Position numbers and translations under genes: made by a program. A stretch of 39,710 bases of DNA from an uncultured Acidobacteriota bacterium (lineage in GTDB: Bacteria; Acidobacteriota; Thermoanaerobaculia; UBA5066). The notes under the pieces were generated by a model. That model saw only the letters and a program-made list of their open reading frames with translations, did not search any database and was not told where the DNA came from. The stretch spans positions 1 to 39,710 of the forward strand of contig CAIMWE010000075.1 in assembly GCA_903845115.1 (NCBI GenBank), read 5' to 3'. Shown in pieces: positions 16,410-27,087 of this stretch (positions within the stretch are counted from its first letter, which is position 1; each line of letters opens with the position of its first letter).

Positions 16410-18818
16410 CTACCTCGGCGCGAACCCCAGGACCGCCGCCAGGTCCCACAGCTCCAGGGAGGCGTCGGCGTGGAGCATCGGGTAGAGGGCGTCCTGCACC
16501 CGGGTCAGGTCGCCCGCGACCCCGAGCATCTCGGCGACGATCACCCGGGAGGTGACGGCGCCGGCGGTCTCGAGGCCGGGCCTGGCGACGACGGCGTTCA
16601 CGTCCTCGAGGATCTTCTCCTCGAAGAACTTCTTCACGGCGGTCCGGTCGAGCCGGAACCCGTACTTCTCGGCTTCAGCCTCGATCGCGATCGCGTCGTC
16701 GTAGTCCGAGGGGTCGCGGCTCCCCTTCTGGCGGATCACCTCCTCCTCGAAGCGGCGCGCGAGGGCGAACTCGGCCGCCGTCCGGAGCGCCTCGGGCAGC
16801 TCGAACCCGCCCTTCCGGAGCATCTCGATGACGCGGCGGTTGTCGTCGTAGAGCCGGCAGTACTGCTCCTTCAGGGTGTTCACGATGTCCCCGAAGACGA
16901 TCTCGAAGACGTGGGAGCGGCCGTCCGGGAGGACGTCCGAAAGGCCGAACTCGTCGGGCCCGAACTCCTCCGACAGGCAACGGAGGAAGCTCGGCAGGGA
17001 CCCGCTCGAGAACTTCGTCCAGACCTTCTCCGCCGCCTCGGCGAACACTTCCTGCGCAACGCCGGGGCGGACGACGCTGTAGAAGTCGACGCCGCCCAGG
17101 TGGACGGCCGCGGTCGCGAAGGAGGTGGTCTGGCCGGTCGAGAGCGACTCGAGGCGAAGCTGGGACGTGGCGAGCTTCATCCGCCCTTCCTGCTCGCGGC
17201 GAGCCCCGATGAACTCGTACCGATGCGCCGCTTCCTCCCCCGTGTCGGGCTGGTGGTCGACCAGCCGCTCGAACGAGAGGTGCGCGGCCAGCCTCTGCGG
17301 CGTGACCCGGCAAGGGGCCGCCACCTTCCGGAAGACGTCGGCACCGTTCCCCTGACTCCTGACGTTGCTCTCGGCGGCGGCCAGGACCTCGAGGAAGGGC
17401 CCCTCGGGGGCCTGGAGCCCCAGGGAGCCGAGGTCGTCCATCACCCTCGCCGCGTACTTCATGACCTGGACCGCCTCGATCCCCGAGATGTCGGCGAAGA
17501 ACCAGCCGCAGCTGGTGAACATCAGCATGGCGTTCCGCTGCATCTCCAGGAGGGTCAGGGCGCGCGTCACCTCCCCGTCCCCCAGCTTCCGGCGCTTGAA
17601 GGGCGCCAGGAAGCTCCGGGCGGAGAGCGCCGGGTCGACGACCCTCGCGATGTAGGCGTCGCGCACGGCCCACGGGTCGGTCAGGAAGTCGGCCGCCGCC
17701 TCCTCGAACTGCTCCGCCGCCCGGTCGCGGAGGAGATTCAGGGCTTCGCGCAGGGGGGCGCGCCACCTCTGGTCCCACCGCTCCTTCGCCCCGGTCTGGC
17801 AGCCGCAGTCCGCGCGCCAGCGGCGGACGCCGTGGGCGCAGCTCCACGAGGTCCCCTCCCCGTCCGGGCCGAGCGAGATCTCGACCTCCATCGCGGGCGG
17901 GTTCTCGTCCAGGAACTCGGCGTAGTTGGTGGTCCGGAAGCCCCGCTCCGGCGCTTCCGTCGCGAGGGCGTAGGCGAGGCAGCGGTCTCCGAAGCGGTAG
18001 TGGTGCCCGTAGCTCTCGCCGTCCGTGGCGGCGTGGATCAAGAGGCCCGGGCCGCCCCCCGCGTGCGCAAACCGGTCGACGAGCCCCTGGCTGGAGGCCA
18101 GCGCCCCCTCGAACGCCACCGCGCGGGCCAGGGCGCCGTCGTAGAAAAAGAGCGCCATCGACCGTCCCGAGCCGTCGCGGTGGAAGTACCGGTACGGGGA
18201 GCGGGGGTCGACCCGCGCGCCGGAGACGTCGGTCCACTCCGTCCCTCCGAGGGGCCTGACCCGCGCCGCCTGCCCCGGCGCCAGGATGGTGAATTTCATC
18301 CCGGCGTCGATCAGCTCGCCGAGCGTCACGTCGTCGCACGCGGTCTCGGGAAGCCACATCGCCTCCGGCGCACGGCCGAAGTGGAAGCGGAAATCCTCGA
18401 TCCCCCACCGGATCTGCGTCCTCCGGTCGCGGGGCGAGGAGAGCGGCAGGATCGTGTGGTTGTAAGACTGCGCGATCGCGTTCCCGTGCCCGCCCCGCTT
18501 GCGCGCGCTGGTGCGGTCCGCCTCGCGCATCCGGCCTAGCGTGACGGGGTGCCTGCGGGCGAGCCAGGCCAGCAGGGTCGGCCCGACGTTGAAGCTCATC
18601 TCCGCGTAGTTATTGCCGATCCGGGAGACGCGCTGGAACCGATCGACGATCCGGCCGAACGCGTTCGACCGGTAGCACTCCTGGTAGACCCTCTCGTTCC
18701 AGTCGTGAAACGGCGCCGCCGAAGGCTCCGGGTCGACCTGGCCCGTCCAGGGGTTCTCTCTCGGGGGCTGGTAGAAATGCCCGTGGATAATCAGGGACTG
18801 TCGATCGTCGTGAGTCAT
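16410..18818 (-). CDS. Glycoside hydrolase family 57-type protein with DUF3536 domain
   Basis: The product has 802 residues. The N-terminus 'SLIIHGHFYQPPRENPWTG' is the GH57 catalytic-domain opening, with conserved histidines that line the active site. 'MWLPETACDD' (~170) matches the glutamate-bearing GH57 motif, and 'IHAATDGESYGHHYRFGD' (~270-287) supplies the conserved aspartate region. The remaining ~450 residues correspond to DUF3536 and are rich in helices. GH57 enzymes act on alpha-glucans (amylase, 4-alpha-glucanotransferase, branching enzyme); members with DUF3536 have no firmly known substrate. No signal peptide is present, so a role in cytoplasmic glycogen or alpha-glucan turnover is likely but inferred. 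Its start lies only 6 bp from the chosen start of the divergent MFS gene. Confidence 0.9.
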   Translation of the reverse strand: MTHDDRQSLIIHGHFYQPPRENPWTGQVDPEPSAAPFHDWNERVYQECYRSNAFGRIVDRFQRVSRIGNNYAEMSFNVGPTLLAWLARRHPVTLGRMREADRTSARKRGGHGNAIAQSYNHTILPLSSPRDRRTQIRWGIEDFRFHFGRAPEAMWLPETACDDVTLGELIDAGMKFTILAPGQAARVRPLGGTEWTDVSGARVDPRSPYRYFHRDGSGRSMALFFYDGALARAVAFEGALASSQGLVDRFAHAGGGPGLLIHAATDGESYGHHYRFGDRCLAYALATEAPERGFRTTNYAEFLDENPPAMEVEISLGPDGEGTSWSCAHGVRRWRADCGCQTGAKERWDQRWRAPLREALNLLRDRAAEQFEEAAADFLTDPWAVRDAYIARVVDPALSARSFLAPFKRRKLGDGEVTRALTLLEMQRNAMLMFTSCGWFFADISGIEAVQVMKYAARVMDDLGSLGLQAPEGPFLEVLAAAESNVRSQGNGADVFRKVAAPCRVTPQRLAAHLSFERLVDHQPDTGEEAAHRYEFIGARREQEGRMKLATSQLRLESLSTGQTTSFATAAVHLGGVDFYSVVRPGVAQEVFAEAAEKVWTKFSSGSLPSFLRCLSEEFGPDEFGLSDVLPDGRSHVFEIVFGDIVNTLKEQYCRLYDDNRRVIEMLRKGGFELPEALRTAAEFALARRFEEEVIRQKGSRDPSDYDDAIAIEAEAEKYGFRLDRTAVKKFFEEKILEDVNAVVARPGLETAGAVTSRVIVAEMLGVAGDLTRVQDALYPMLHADASLELWDLAAVLGFAPR

Positions 18819-18824
18819 CGCTCC

Positions 18825-20081
18825 GTGAATCGTACGCCTTCGCTCCCGCCGGGGCCCGCGGCCGCCGGGTGGGGCCTTGCCGTCCTCACCGCGATCAACC
18901 TCTTCAACTACCTCGACCGGTGGGTAGTGGCCTCCGTGGTCGAGAGCCTGAAGAAGGACCTGGCCCTCGACGACTTCAGGATCGGGCTCCTCGCCACGGG
19001 CTTCATCGTCGTCTACACCTTCACCTCCCCGCTCTTCGGAATCCTGGGCGACCGGGGCTCCAGGCCCCGTCTCCTCGCGTTGGGCGTCGGGATCTGGAGC
19101 GTGGCGACGGCCCTCGCGGGGAGGGCGACCGGGTTCGTCTCCCTCTTCCTCGCGCGCTCGGCCGTCGGGATCGGCGAGGCGGCCTACGGCACGATCTCTC
19201 CCGGCCTCCTGGCCGACTACTACCCGAAGAGCCGGCGGGGGCGCGTCTTCGCGGTCTTCTTCGTCGCCATCCCGGTCGGCTCCGCCCTCGGGTACGTCGT
19301 CGGCGGCCTGGTGGACCACCGCTGGGGGTGGCGCGCCGCGTTCTACGTGGCCGGCCTCCCCGGCCTCCTCCTCGCCCTGGCGGCCCTCGCGCTGCCCGAC
19401 CCGCCCCGCGGCTCCCAGGACGAGGAGGGAGCGGTCCCCGAAGGCCCGGCCCCCTCGACGCGCCAGGTCTACCGCGACCTCTTCCGGAACGTCCCCTTTC
19501 TCCTGACCGTCCTGGGCTACGCCGCCTACACCTTCGCCATCGGAGGGCTCGCCTTCTGGGCCCCGGCTTTCCTCGAGCGGATGCGCGGCGTGCCCAAGAG
19601 CCAGGCGACGGTGGAGTTCGGGGCGATCGTGGTGGTGACGGGGCTCGTCGGCACGTTCGCGGGCGGGTGGCTCGGCGACCTCCTCCTGAAGCGGTGGAAG
19701 GAAGCGTACCTCTGGGTCTCGGGGGTCGCGACCCTCCTCGCGGTCCCGTTCGCCTTCGTGGCGCTCTCGTCGCCGTCCCGGGCCGTCTACCTCCCGGCGA
19801 TGGTGGTGACCGAGATCCTCCTCTTCGTCTCGACGGGACCGGTGAACTCGGCGATCGTCAACGTCGTGTCGCCCGGCGAGCGGGCGAGCGCCGTCGCGCT
19901 CAGCATCTTCGCGATCCACGTCCTGGGCGACGTCCCGTCTCCGCCGCTCATCGGGGCGATCTCCGAGGCGACCGACCTCGCGCGGGCCCTCCTCATGGTA
20001 CCGGCCGCCATCGCGGTGGCCGGGGCGGTCTGGACCTGGGCGGCGTGGCGGGGAGAGCGCGCCGCCAGCGGCCCGCCGTGA
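18825..20081 (+). CDS. MFS transporter, Spinster-like family
   Basis: From the GTG at 18825 the product has 418 residues and 12 predicted membrane helices. 'INLFNYLDRWVVASVVESLK' at the first helix and 'GILGDRGSRPRLLALGVGIW' at the helix 2-3 loop are typical of Spinster-like MFS proteins, which move sphingolipid-, lysolipid- or organic-acid-type substrates. Three in-frame starts are possible: ATG 18777 (good GGGGG spacing, but inside the divergent GH57 gene), GTG 18810 and GTG 18825; I took the one that does not overlap GH57. The stop overlaps the acyltransferase start as GTGA, so the genes are translationally coupled. A lipid-related substrate is plausible from the neighbour. Confidence 0.85.
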   Translation: MNRTPSLPPGPAAAGWGLAVLTAINLFNYLDRWVVASVVESLKKDLALDDFRIGLLATGFIVVYTFTSPLFGILGDRGSRPRLLALGVGIWSVATALAGRATGFVSLFLARSAVGIGEAAYGTISPGLLADYYPKSRRGRVFAVFFVAIPVGSALGYVVGGLVDHRWGWRAAFYVAGLPGLLLALAALALPDPPRGSQDEEGAVPEGPAPSTRQVYRDLFRNVPFLLTVLGYAAYTFAIGGLAFWAPAFLERMRGVPKSQATVEFGAIVVVTGLVGTFAGGWLGDLLLKRWKEAYLWVSGVATLLAVPFAFVALSSPSRAVYLPAMVVTEILLFVSTGPVNSAIVNVVSPGERASAVALSIFAIHVLGDVPSPPLIGAISEATDLARALLMVPAAIAVAGAVWTWAAWRGERAASGPP

Positions 20082-21433
20082 CGGTCCGCTCGGCCGTCAC
20101 CGCGTTCGCCTGGACGCTCCTCCGGATCTTCTTCCGGCGGATCGAGGTGGCCGGGCTCGCCCGCTTCCCGATGGACGGGCCGGCGATCGTCGTCCTGAAC
20201 CACCCCAACGGCCTGGTCGACCCCGCGGTCCTCCTCTGCCTTTCGCCGCGGCCCGTCTCGTTCGTCGCGAAGGCGCCCCTCTTCGACATGCCGATCGTCG
20301 GTTTCCTCACGCGCGCGATCGACTCGATCCCCGTCTGGAGGCGGGAGGACGATGGGGCCGCGAGCGAGAGGACCCGGGAGACGTTCGAGAGCGCCTGCGC
20401 GCTTCTCCGGAAGGGGGGCGTCCTGGGCCTCTTCCCCGAGGGGACGAGCCACGACGACCCTCGGATGAAGCCGCTGAAGACCGGCACCGCCCGGATCGCG
20501 CTCGCGTCAGCGGCGGGCCTGGCCGGATCTCCCGAGCCGGTCCGGATCGTCCCGGCCGGCCTCTTCTTCACCGAGAAGACGACCTTCCGGAGCTCCGTCC
20601 TCCTCGTCTTCGGGGAGCCGTTCGTCGTCGAGCCCTCGCCTCCGTCGGAACACGGTCTGCCACCGCCCGCGCTGGTCCGCGCCCTGACGGACCGGATGCG
20701 GACGGCCATCGACGAGGTGACCCTCCAGGCGGACCGGGACGAGGCGCTGGCGCTGGCGGCGTGGGTGGAGGAGCTCCTCGAGCCCCTGAATGAAGGCGGG
20801 GCGGAGCCCCCGCTCGCCCGGGAGTTCGGCATCCGGCGCCGCCTGCTCCGAGCGTACGCGGACCTCAAGGAGACCAGACCCAGGGAGATCGCGCGGCTGG
20901 CGACCCGGGTCGTCCGGTACGAGTCGCTCGCCAGGGCCCTCGGGCTCGACCCCAAGGCGGCCGATCCCGGGCTCCTGACCCCGGTCCGGCTCGCCAGGAC
21001 CACCGGAAAGACCGCGCTCCTGGCGCTCCTCCTCTCGCCGGCCGCGCTCCTCGGGTTCCTCGTCCACTACCCGGCCTACACGGCGGCCGGAACGGTGGCG
21101 AGCCGGTACGCCCGGGGGGACCAGTCGCTCCTGGCCACCACCAAGGTCCTCGGCTCCCTGATCTTCTTCCCGGTGACCTGGCTCGTGGCGGCCTCCGTCG
21201 CCGGCACCTGGCTCGGGTGGGCCGCGGGCGCCGCGACGTTCGTGCTGCTGCCCGCGCTGGAGTGGGCGGCCCTCCTGCTGTCCGAGCGGTTCGAGCCCTC
21301 CTGGGCCGCGCTCCGGGCGCTCGGCCTCCTCCTCTTCAAGAAGCGCGTCTATCTCCGCCTGGTGGCCGAGCGGCGCTCGATCCGGGAGGCGATCGTCCGG
21401 ATCGCCGAGGAAGCTAGACTGGACACGAAGTGA
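20078..21433 (+). CDS. PlsC/GPAT-like glycerolipid acyltransferase with C-terminal membrane extension
   Basis: This 451-residue protein joins a PlsC-type acyltransferase domain (~25-240) to an unusual tail. The catalytic block reads 'VVLNHPNGLVDPAV' (His42, Asp48) and the acceptor-binding block 'LFPEGTSHDDPRMKPLKTG'. The H-P-N-x-L-x-D form is that of yeast Gat1/Gat2-like glycerol-3-phosphate/DHAP acyltransferases rather than the HxxxxD of bacterial PlsC. The tail includes a charged helical stretch (~250-305) and two or three hydrophobic helices between ~310 and 400. It should add an acyl chain to glycerol-3-phosphate, DHAP or lysophosphatidate at the inner membrane. Both ends overlap neighbours by GTGA. 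Confidence 0.85.
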   Translation: MTVRSAVTAFAWTLLRIFFRRIEVAGLARFPMDGPAIVVLNHPNGLVDPAVLLCLSPRPVSFVAKAPLFDMPIVGFLTRAIDSIPVWRREDDGAASERTRETFESACALLRKGGVLGLFPEGTSHDDPRMKPLKTGTARIALASAAGLAGSPEPVRIVPAGLFFTEKTTFRSSVLLVFGEPFVVEPSPPSEHGLPPPALVRALTDRMRTAIDEVTLQADRDEALALAAWVEELLEPLNEGGAEPPLAREFGIRRRLLRAYADLKETRPREIARLATRVVRYESLARALGLDPKAADPGLLTPVRLARTTGKTALLALLLSPAALLGFLVHYPAYTAAGTVASRYARGDQSLLATTKVLGSLIFFPVTWLVAASVAGTWLGWAAGAATFVLLPALEWAALLLSERFEPSWAALRALGLLLFKKRVYLRLVAERRSIREAIVRIAEEARLDTK

Positions 21434-22620
21434 GCTTCGACGTCGCGGTGGTCGGAGGAGGGATCGTGGGCCTGGCGACGGCCCGCGCCCTGGTCGGAAA
21501 GCACCGGGTCGTGGTGCTGGAGGCGGAGGACCACCTCGCGCCGCACCAGACCGGACACAACAGCGGCGTCATCCACTCCGGCCTCTACTACAAGCCCGGG
21601 TCCCTCAAGGCGCGCCTCTGCACCGAGGGGAGGACGTCGCTGGTCCGGTACTGCGCGGAACGGGGACTCCCCCACGACCTCTGCGGGAAGGTCGTCGTCG
21701 CGACCGACGCCTCGCAGGTTCCCCGGCTGGACGCCCTGGAGGCGCGCGGGAGGGAGAACGGGCTCGAGGGGCTCCGGAGGCTCGGGCCCGAAGGGATCGC
21801 CGAACTGGAGCCGCACGCGCGCGGCGTCGCCGGGCTCCATGTCCCCCGGACGGGGATCGTCGACTACGTGGCGGTCTCGAACGCCTACGCGGACGACGTG
21901 CGGAGCGGCGGCGGCGAGGTCCTCACCGGGGCCAGGGTCTCGCGGGCGAGGCGCGACGGCGGCCTCGTCCTCACGACCGGTCGGGGCGAGGTGCGGGCCC
22001 GGTTCGTGGTCGGCTGCGCGGGCCTCCAGGCAGACCGCTTCGCCCGTCTGTGCGGGGTCGACCCCGGGGTCTCCATCATCCCGTTCCGTGGCGAGTACTA
22101 CGAGCTCGTCCGCGGCCGCGAGGCGCTGATCCGGAACCTGATCTACCCGGTCCCGGACCCCGCGTTCCCGTTCCTCGGCGTCCACTTCACGCGGAAGCTG
22201 GCGGGCGGCGTGGAGGCGGGGCCCAACGCGGTCCTGGCGTTCCGCCGGGAGGGGTACAGCCGGACGAGCTTCTCCGTCAGGGACTCCCTCGCGATCCTCG
22301 GGGCCCCCGGCTTCGCCACCTTCGCCTCCCGGCACCTCCGGATGGGCCTCGGCGAGTTTCGGCGGTCTTTCTCCAGGCGCCTCTTCGTCGCCGCCCTCCG
22401 CGAGCTGGTCCCCGAGCTGGGGGAGGCCGACGTGGTTCCGGCCGGCTCGGGAGTTCGGGCGCAGGCGATGAATCGCCGCGGGGAGCTCGTCGACGATTTC
22501 CACCTCGTCGAGGCGGACCGGATGCTCCATGTCCTGAACGCCCCCTCCCCCGCCGCCACCGCCTCCCTCGCGATCGGGAGGGTCGTGGCCGAGCGCGCCG
22601 AGAAGCTCTTCGGCCTCTGA
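21430..22620 (+). CDS. lhgO: L-2-hydroxyglutarate oxidase/dehydrogenase (FAD-dependent)
   Basis: This 396-residue flavoprotein oxidises L-2-hydroxyglutarate to 2-oxoglutarate, passing electrons to the quinone pool or O2. The FAD-binding Rossmann motif VVGGGIVGLATA is at 7-18. 'HQTGHNSGVIHSGLYYKPGS' (~44-63) is the signature of the LhgO/YgaF group, and 'IIPFRGEYYEL' and 'PAGSGVRAQA' fall where expected in DAO-family enzymes. The length equals that of E. coli LhgO to within a few residues. The GTG start overlaps the acyltransferase stop (GTGA). It ends the three-gene unit MFS-acyltransferase-lhgO; why these genes are coupled is not known. Confidence 0.92.
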   Translation: MSFDVAVVGGGIVGLATARALVGKHRVVVLEAEDHLAPHQTGHNSGVIHSGLYYKPGSLKARLCTEGRTSLVRYCAERGLPHDLCGKVVVATDASQVPRLDALEARGRENGLEGLRRLGPEGIAELEPHARGVAGLHVPRTGIVDYVAVSNAYADDVRSGGGEVLTGARVSRARRDGGLVLTTGRGEVRARFVVGCAGLQADRFARLCGVDPGVSIIPFRGEYYELVRGREALIRNLIYPVPDPAFPFLGVHFTRKLAGGVEAGPNAVLAFRREGYSRTSFSVRDSLAILGAPGFATFASRHLRMGLGEFRRSFSRRLFVAALRELVPELGEADVVPAGSGVRAQAMNRRGELVDDFHLVEADRMLHVLNAPSPAATASLAIGRVVAERAEKLFGL

Positions 22621-22656
22621 CCGGACTCCAGCCCCCCGGGACGTGACGGAGTCCGG
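22621..22656 (+). terminator. Hairpin directly after the lhgO stop codon
   Basis: CCGGACTCC (22621-22629) pairs perfectly with GGAGTCCGG (22648-22656) across an 18-nt loop, beginning at the first base after the TGA. It probably ends or pauses the MFS-acyltransferase-lhgO transcript or protects its 3' end. No T-tract follows, so intrinsic termination is doubtful. Confidence 0.45.
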
Positions 22657-22709
22657 ACGACGGCCGGCCAGGCTCTCTGCGATGATGGAGAGTCGGCGGA
22701 AGGAGCCCC

Positions 22710-24422
22710 ATGGACGTCGAGACGGTCCGGCCCACCGGATGGACGTCGCGACCGGCATCCCGGTGGATCCTTGCCGTCCTGGTTGCGCTCGCCGCCGGGG
22801 CCGGGGGAAGCCTCCTCGGGGGCTTCGAGCACGGCAAGGTCGCGGCGAAGGAGCCGCAGTCGTTCTACTTCCAGTACAGGGATCTGGTGTGGGGCACCGC
22901 CGGGGTGATGGCGGCGCTCCTCCTGCTGGTCGTCGGCCTCGCCGTGAACATCCTCCGGCGCCGCAGGGCCGAAGCGGCTCTCGAGAGCGAGCGGGCATTC
23001 CTGAAGTCGGTCACCGAGCGGCTGCTCGACCAAGGCCGGCAGCTCGAGCACACCGCCCACCACGACCCCCTCACCGGCCTCCCGAACCGCCTCCTCTTCC
23101 TGGACCGCTTCCGCCAGGCGATCGCCCGCTCCCACCGCTCCCACAACACCGTCGCCCTCCTCTTCCTGGACCTCGACCGGTTCAAGAACGTCAACGACAC
23201 CCTCGGGCACGAGACCGGCGACGCGCTGCTCCGGGAAGTGGCCGAGCGGCTCAAGGCGAGCGTGCGGGTGGAGGACACGGTGGCGCGGCTGGGAGGCGAC
23301 GAGTTCACGATCCTGATCGAGGAGTCGCGCGAGAACCCCACCGGCGTCGCGGTGGCGCGGAAGATCATCCAGGGGCTCGAGCGTCCGTTCTCCGTGGGCC
23401 AGCACCAGCTCTACGCGGGGGCGAGCATCGGCATCGCCATCTTCCCCGTCGACGGCACGTCCGTCGAGAGGCTGATCCGGAACGCCGACGCGGCGATGTA
23501 CCTGGCGAAGGAGCGGGGGCGCGGGAACTACCAGTTCTTCACGGAGAGCCTGAACGAGAAGGCCCACCGCCAGCTGGTCCTCGAGACCCGGCTGCGGGAG
23601 ACGCTGGCCGACGGCGGCCTCGACCTGCACTATCAGCCCATTGTCCGCCTGAGGGACGGGAAGGTCGTCGCGGCCGAGGCGCTCCTCCGGTGGACCGACC
23701 CCGAGCTGGGAACGGTGCACCCGGCCGAGTTCATCCCGGTCGCCGAAGAGACGGGCCTCATCGTGCCGATCGGCGAGGCAGTCCTCCTGAAGGCGTGCCT
23801 GGCGGCCACCCGCTGGCACGAGAACGGGTTCCCCGAGATCCGGGTCGCCGTCAACATCTCCGCGCGCCAGTTCTGGCACCAGGACCTCCCGGCCACCGTC
23901 CGGCAGGTGCTGGCCGAGTCGGGCCTCCCGGCGCGGTATCTCGAGCTGGAGCTGACCGAGAGCCTCCTCCTCCCGGACAGCGACGCGGCCGTCGACGTCC
24001 TCCAGGCCCTCCGGCGCCCGGGGATCCGCCTCTCCCTGGACGACTTCGGCACTGGCTACTCGTCCCTCGGGTACCTCAAGAGGCTCCCCTTCGACGACCT
24101 CAAGGTGGCCCAGACCTTCGTGAAAGACATCTCCGTGAATCCCAACGACGCGGCCGTCGTCCGGGCCATCCTCTCGCTGTCGAAGACGTTCGGTTTCCAG
24201 GTCACCGCCGAGGGGGTCGAGACGCGGCAGCACGTCGACTTCTTCCAGACTTACGGGTGCGACCTGGCGCAGGGCCACTACTTCAGCCCGGCCGTCCCCA
24301 TGGCGGCGTTCGAGGAGCTCCTCCGCGCCCAGGAGGACCGTCCCATGTTCACGTGGGACGACGATGCCGGCCCGGGAAGGGCTTCGCATCCGGAGGACTT
24401 CGGCTCCGAAAAAATCCCTTGA
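22710..24422 (+). CDS. Membrane-anchored GGDEF-EAL bifunctional cyclic-di-GMP protein
   Basis: This 570-residue protein has two membrane helices (~19-38 and ~62-82) enclosing a small periplasmic loop of about 25 residues. A linker helix leads to a GGDEF domain (~115-280) with intact GGDEF at 195-199 and an inhibitory RVED site (186-189) five residues upstream, so diguanylate cyclase activity with product feedback is plausible. The EAL domain (~290-545) has EALLRW at 323-328, DDFGTGYSSL and EGVET, all typical of active phosphodiesterases. Either activity may dominate; both look intact. AAGGAG precedes the ATG. The periplasmic loop is too short for a known sensor domain. The stop codon overlaps the -35 element of the metY leader promoter. 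Confidence 0.92.
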   Translation: MDVETVRPTGWTSRPASRWILAVLVALAAGAGGSLLGGFEHGKVAAKEPQSFYFQYRDLVWGTAGVMAALLLLVVGLAVNILRRRRAEAALESERAFLKSVTERLLDQGRQLEHTAHHDPLTGLPNRLLFLDRFRQAIARSHRSHNTVALLFLDLDRFKNVNDTLGHETGDALLREVAERLKASVRVEDTVARLGGDEFTILIEESRENPTGVAVARKIIQGLERPFSVGQHQLYAGASIGIAIFPVDGTSVERLIRNADAAMYLAKERGRGNYQFFTESLNEKAHRQLVLETRLRETLADGGLDLHYQPIVRLRDGKVVAAEALLRWTDPELGTVHPAEFIPVAEETGLIVPIGEAVLLKACLAATRWHENGFPEIRVAVNISARQFWHQDLPATVRQVLAESGLPARYLELELTESLLLPDSDAAVDVLQALRRPGIRLSLDDFGTGYSSLGYLKRLPFDDLKVAQTFVKDISVNPNDAAVVRAILSLSKTFGFQVTAEGVETRQHVDFFQTYGCDLAQGHYFSPAVPMAAFEELLRAQEDRPMFTWDDDAGPGRASHPEDFGSEKIP

Positions 24423-24447
24423 CATCCCGAGGCGGCATCTCTACCGT
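24419..24447 (+). promoter_or_regulatory. Promoter of the metYX attenuator leader
   Basis: A consensus TTGACA (24419-24424) is followed after exactly 17 bp by TACCGT (24442-24447), a weaker -10. Transcription would begin near 24454, two bases before the ATG of the leader peptide at 24456, so the leader mRNA should be leaderless or nearly so. The -35 overlaps the stop codon of the preceding GGDEF-EAL gene. Confidence 0.6.
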
Positions 24448-24455
24448 CTGCCGAA

Positions 24456-24563
24456 ATGTTTGGTTCGCCCTTCCTCCCCGCTGCCCCGAGCGCGACCGCC
24501 GTCGCCTCGACGGGAATGTGTATGTCCATGTGGATGTGCATGGCCCCCCGCGAGCGGGAGGAC

Positions 24564-24581
<18 letters not shown>
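24456..24581 (+). CDS. Putative Met/Cys-rich attenuation leader peptide for metYX
   Basis: An open frame of 41 codons starts at ATG 24456 and stops at TAG 24579-24581. Codons 21-29 spell MCMSMWMCM (ATG TGT ATG TCC ATG TGG ATG TGC ATG): five Met, two Cys and one Trp in nine codons. A shorter start at codon 21 itself is possible (21-residue peptide), but neither ATG has a good Shine-Dalgarno; the first lies at the predicted mRNA 5' end and could be read leaderless. The frame is followed by an antiterminator arm, a strong terminator and metY-metX. Stalling at Met or Cys codons during shortage would favour read-through. This is inferred from arrangement and codon content; no homologue is known to me. 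Confidence 0.65.
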
Positions 24582-27081
<2,500 letters not shown>

Positions 27082-27087
27082 TCCGGC

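Noticed and set aside
16410-18818. GH13-type alpha-amylase
   Set aside because: The HGHFYQPP start and the 'MWLPE' motif belong to GH57. None of the four GH13 regions is present.
24516-24542. Short tandem repeat as CRISPR or simple satellite
   Set aside because: The units are only 6 bp with degenerate last bases and no spacers, and the run lies in frame in a short coding sequence.
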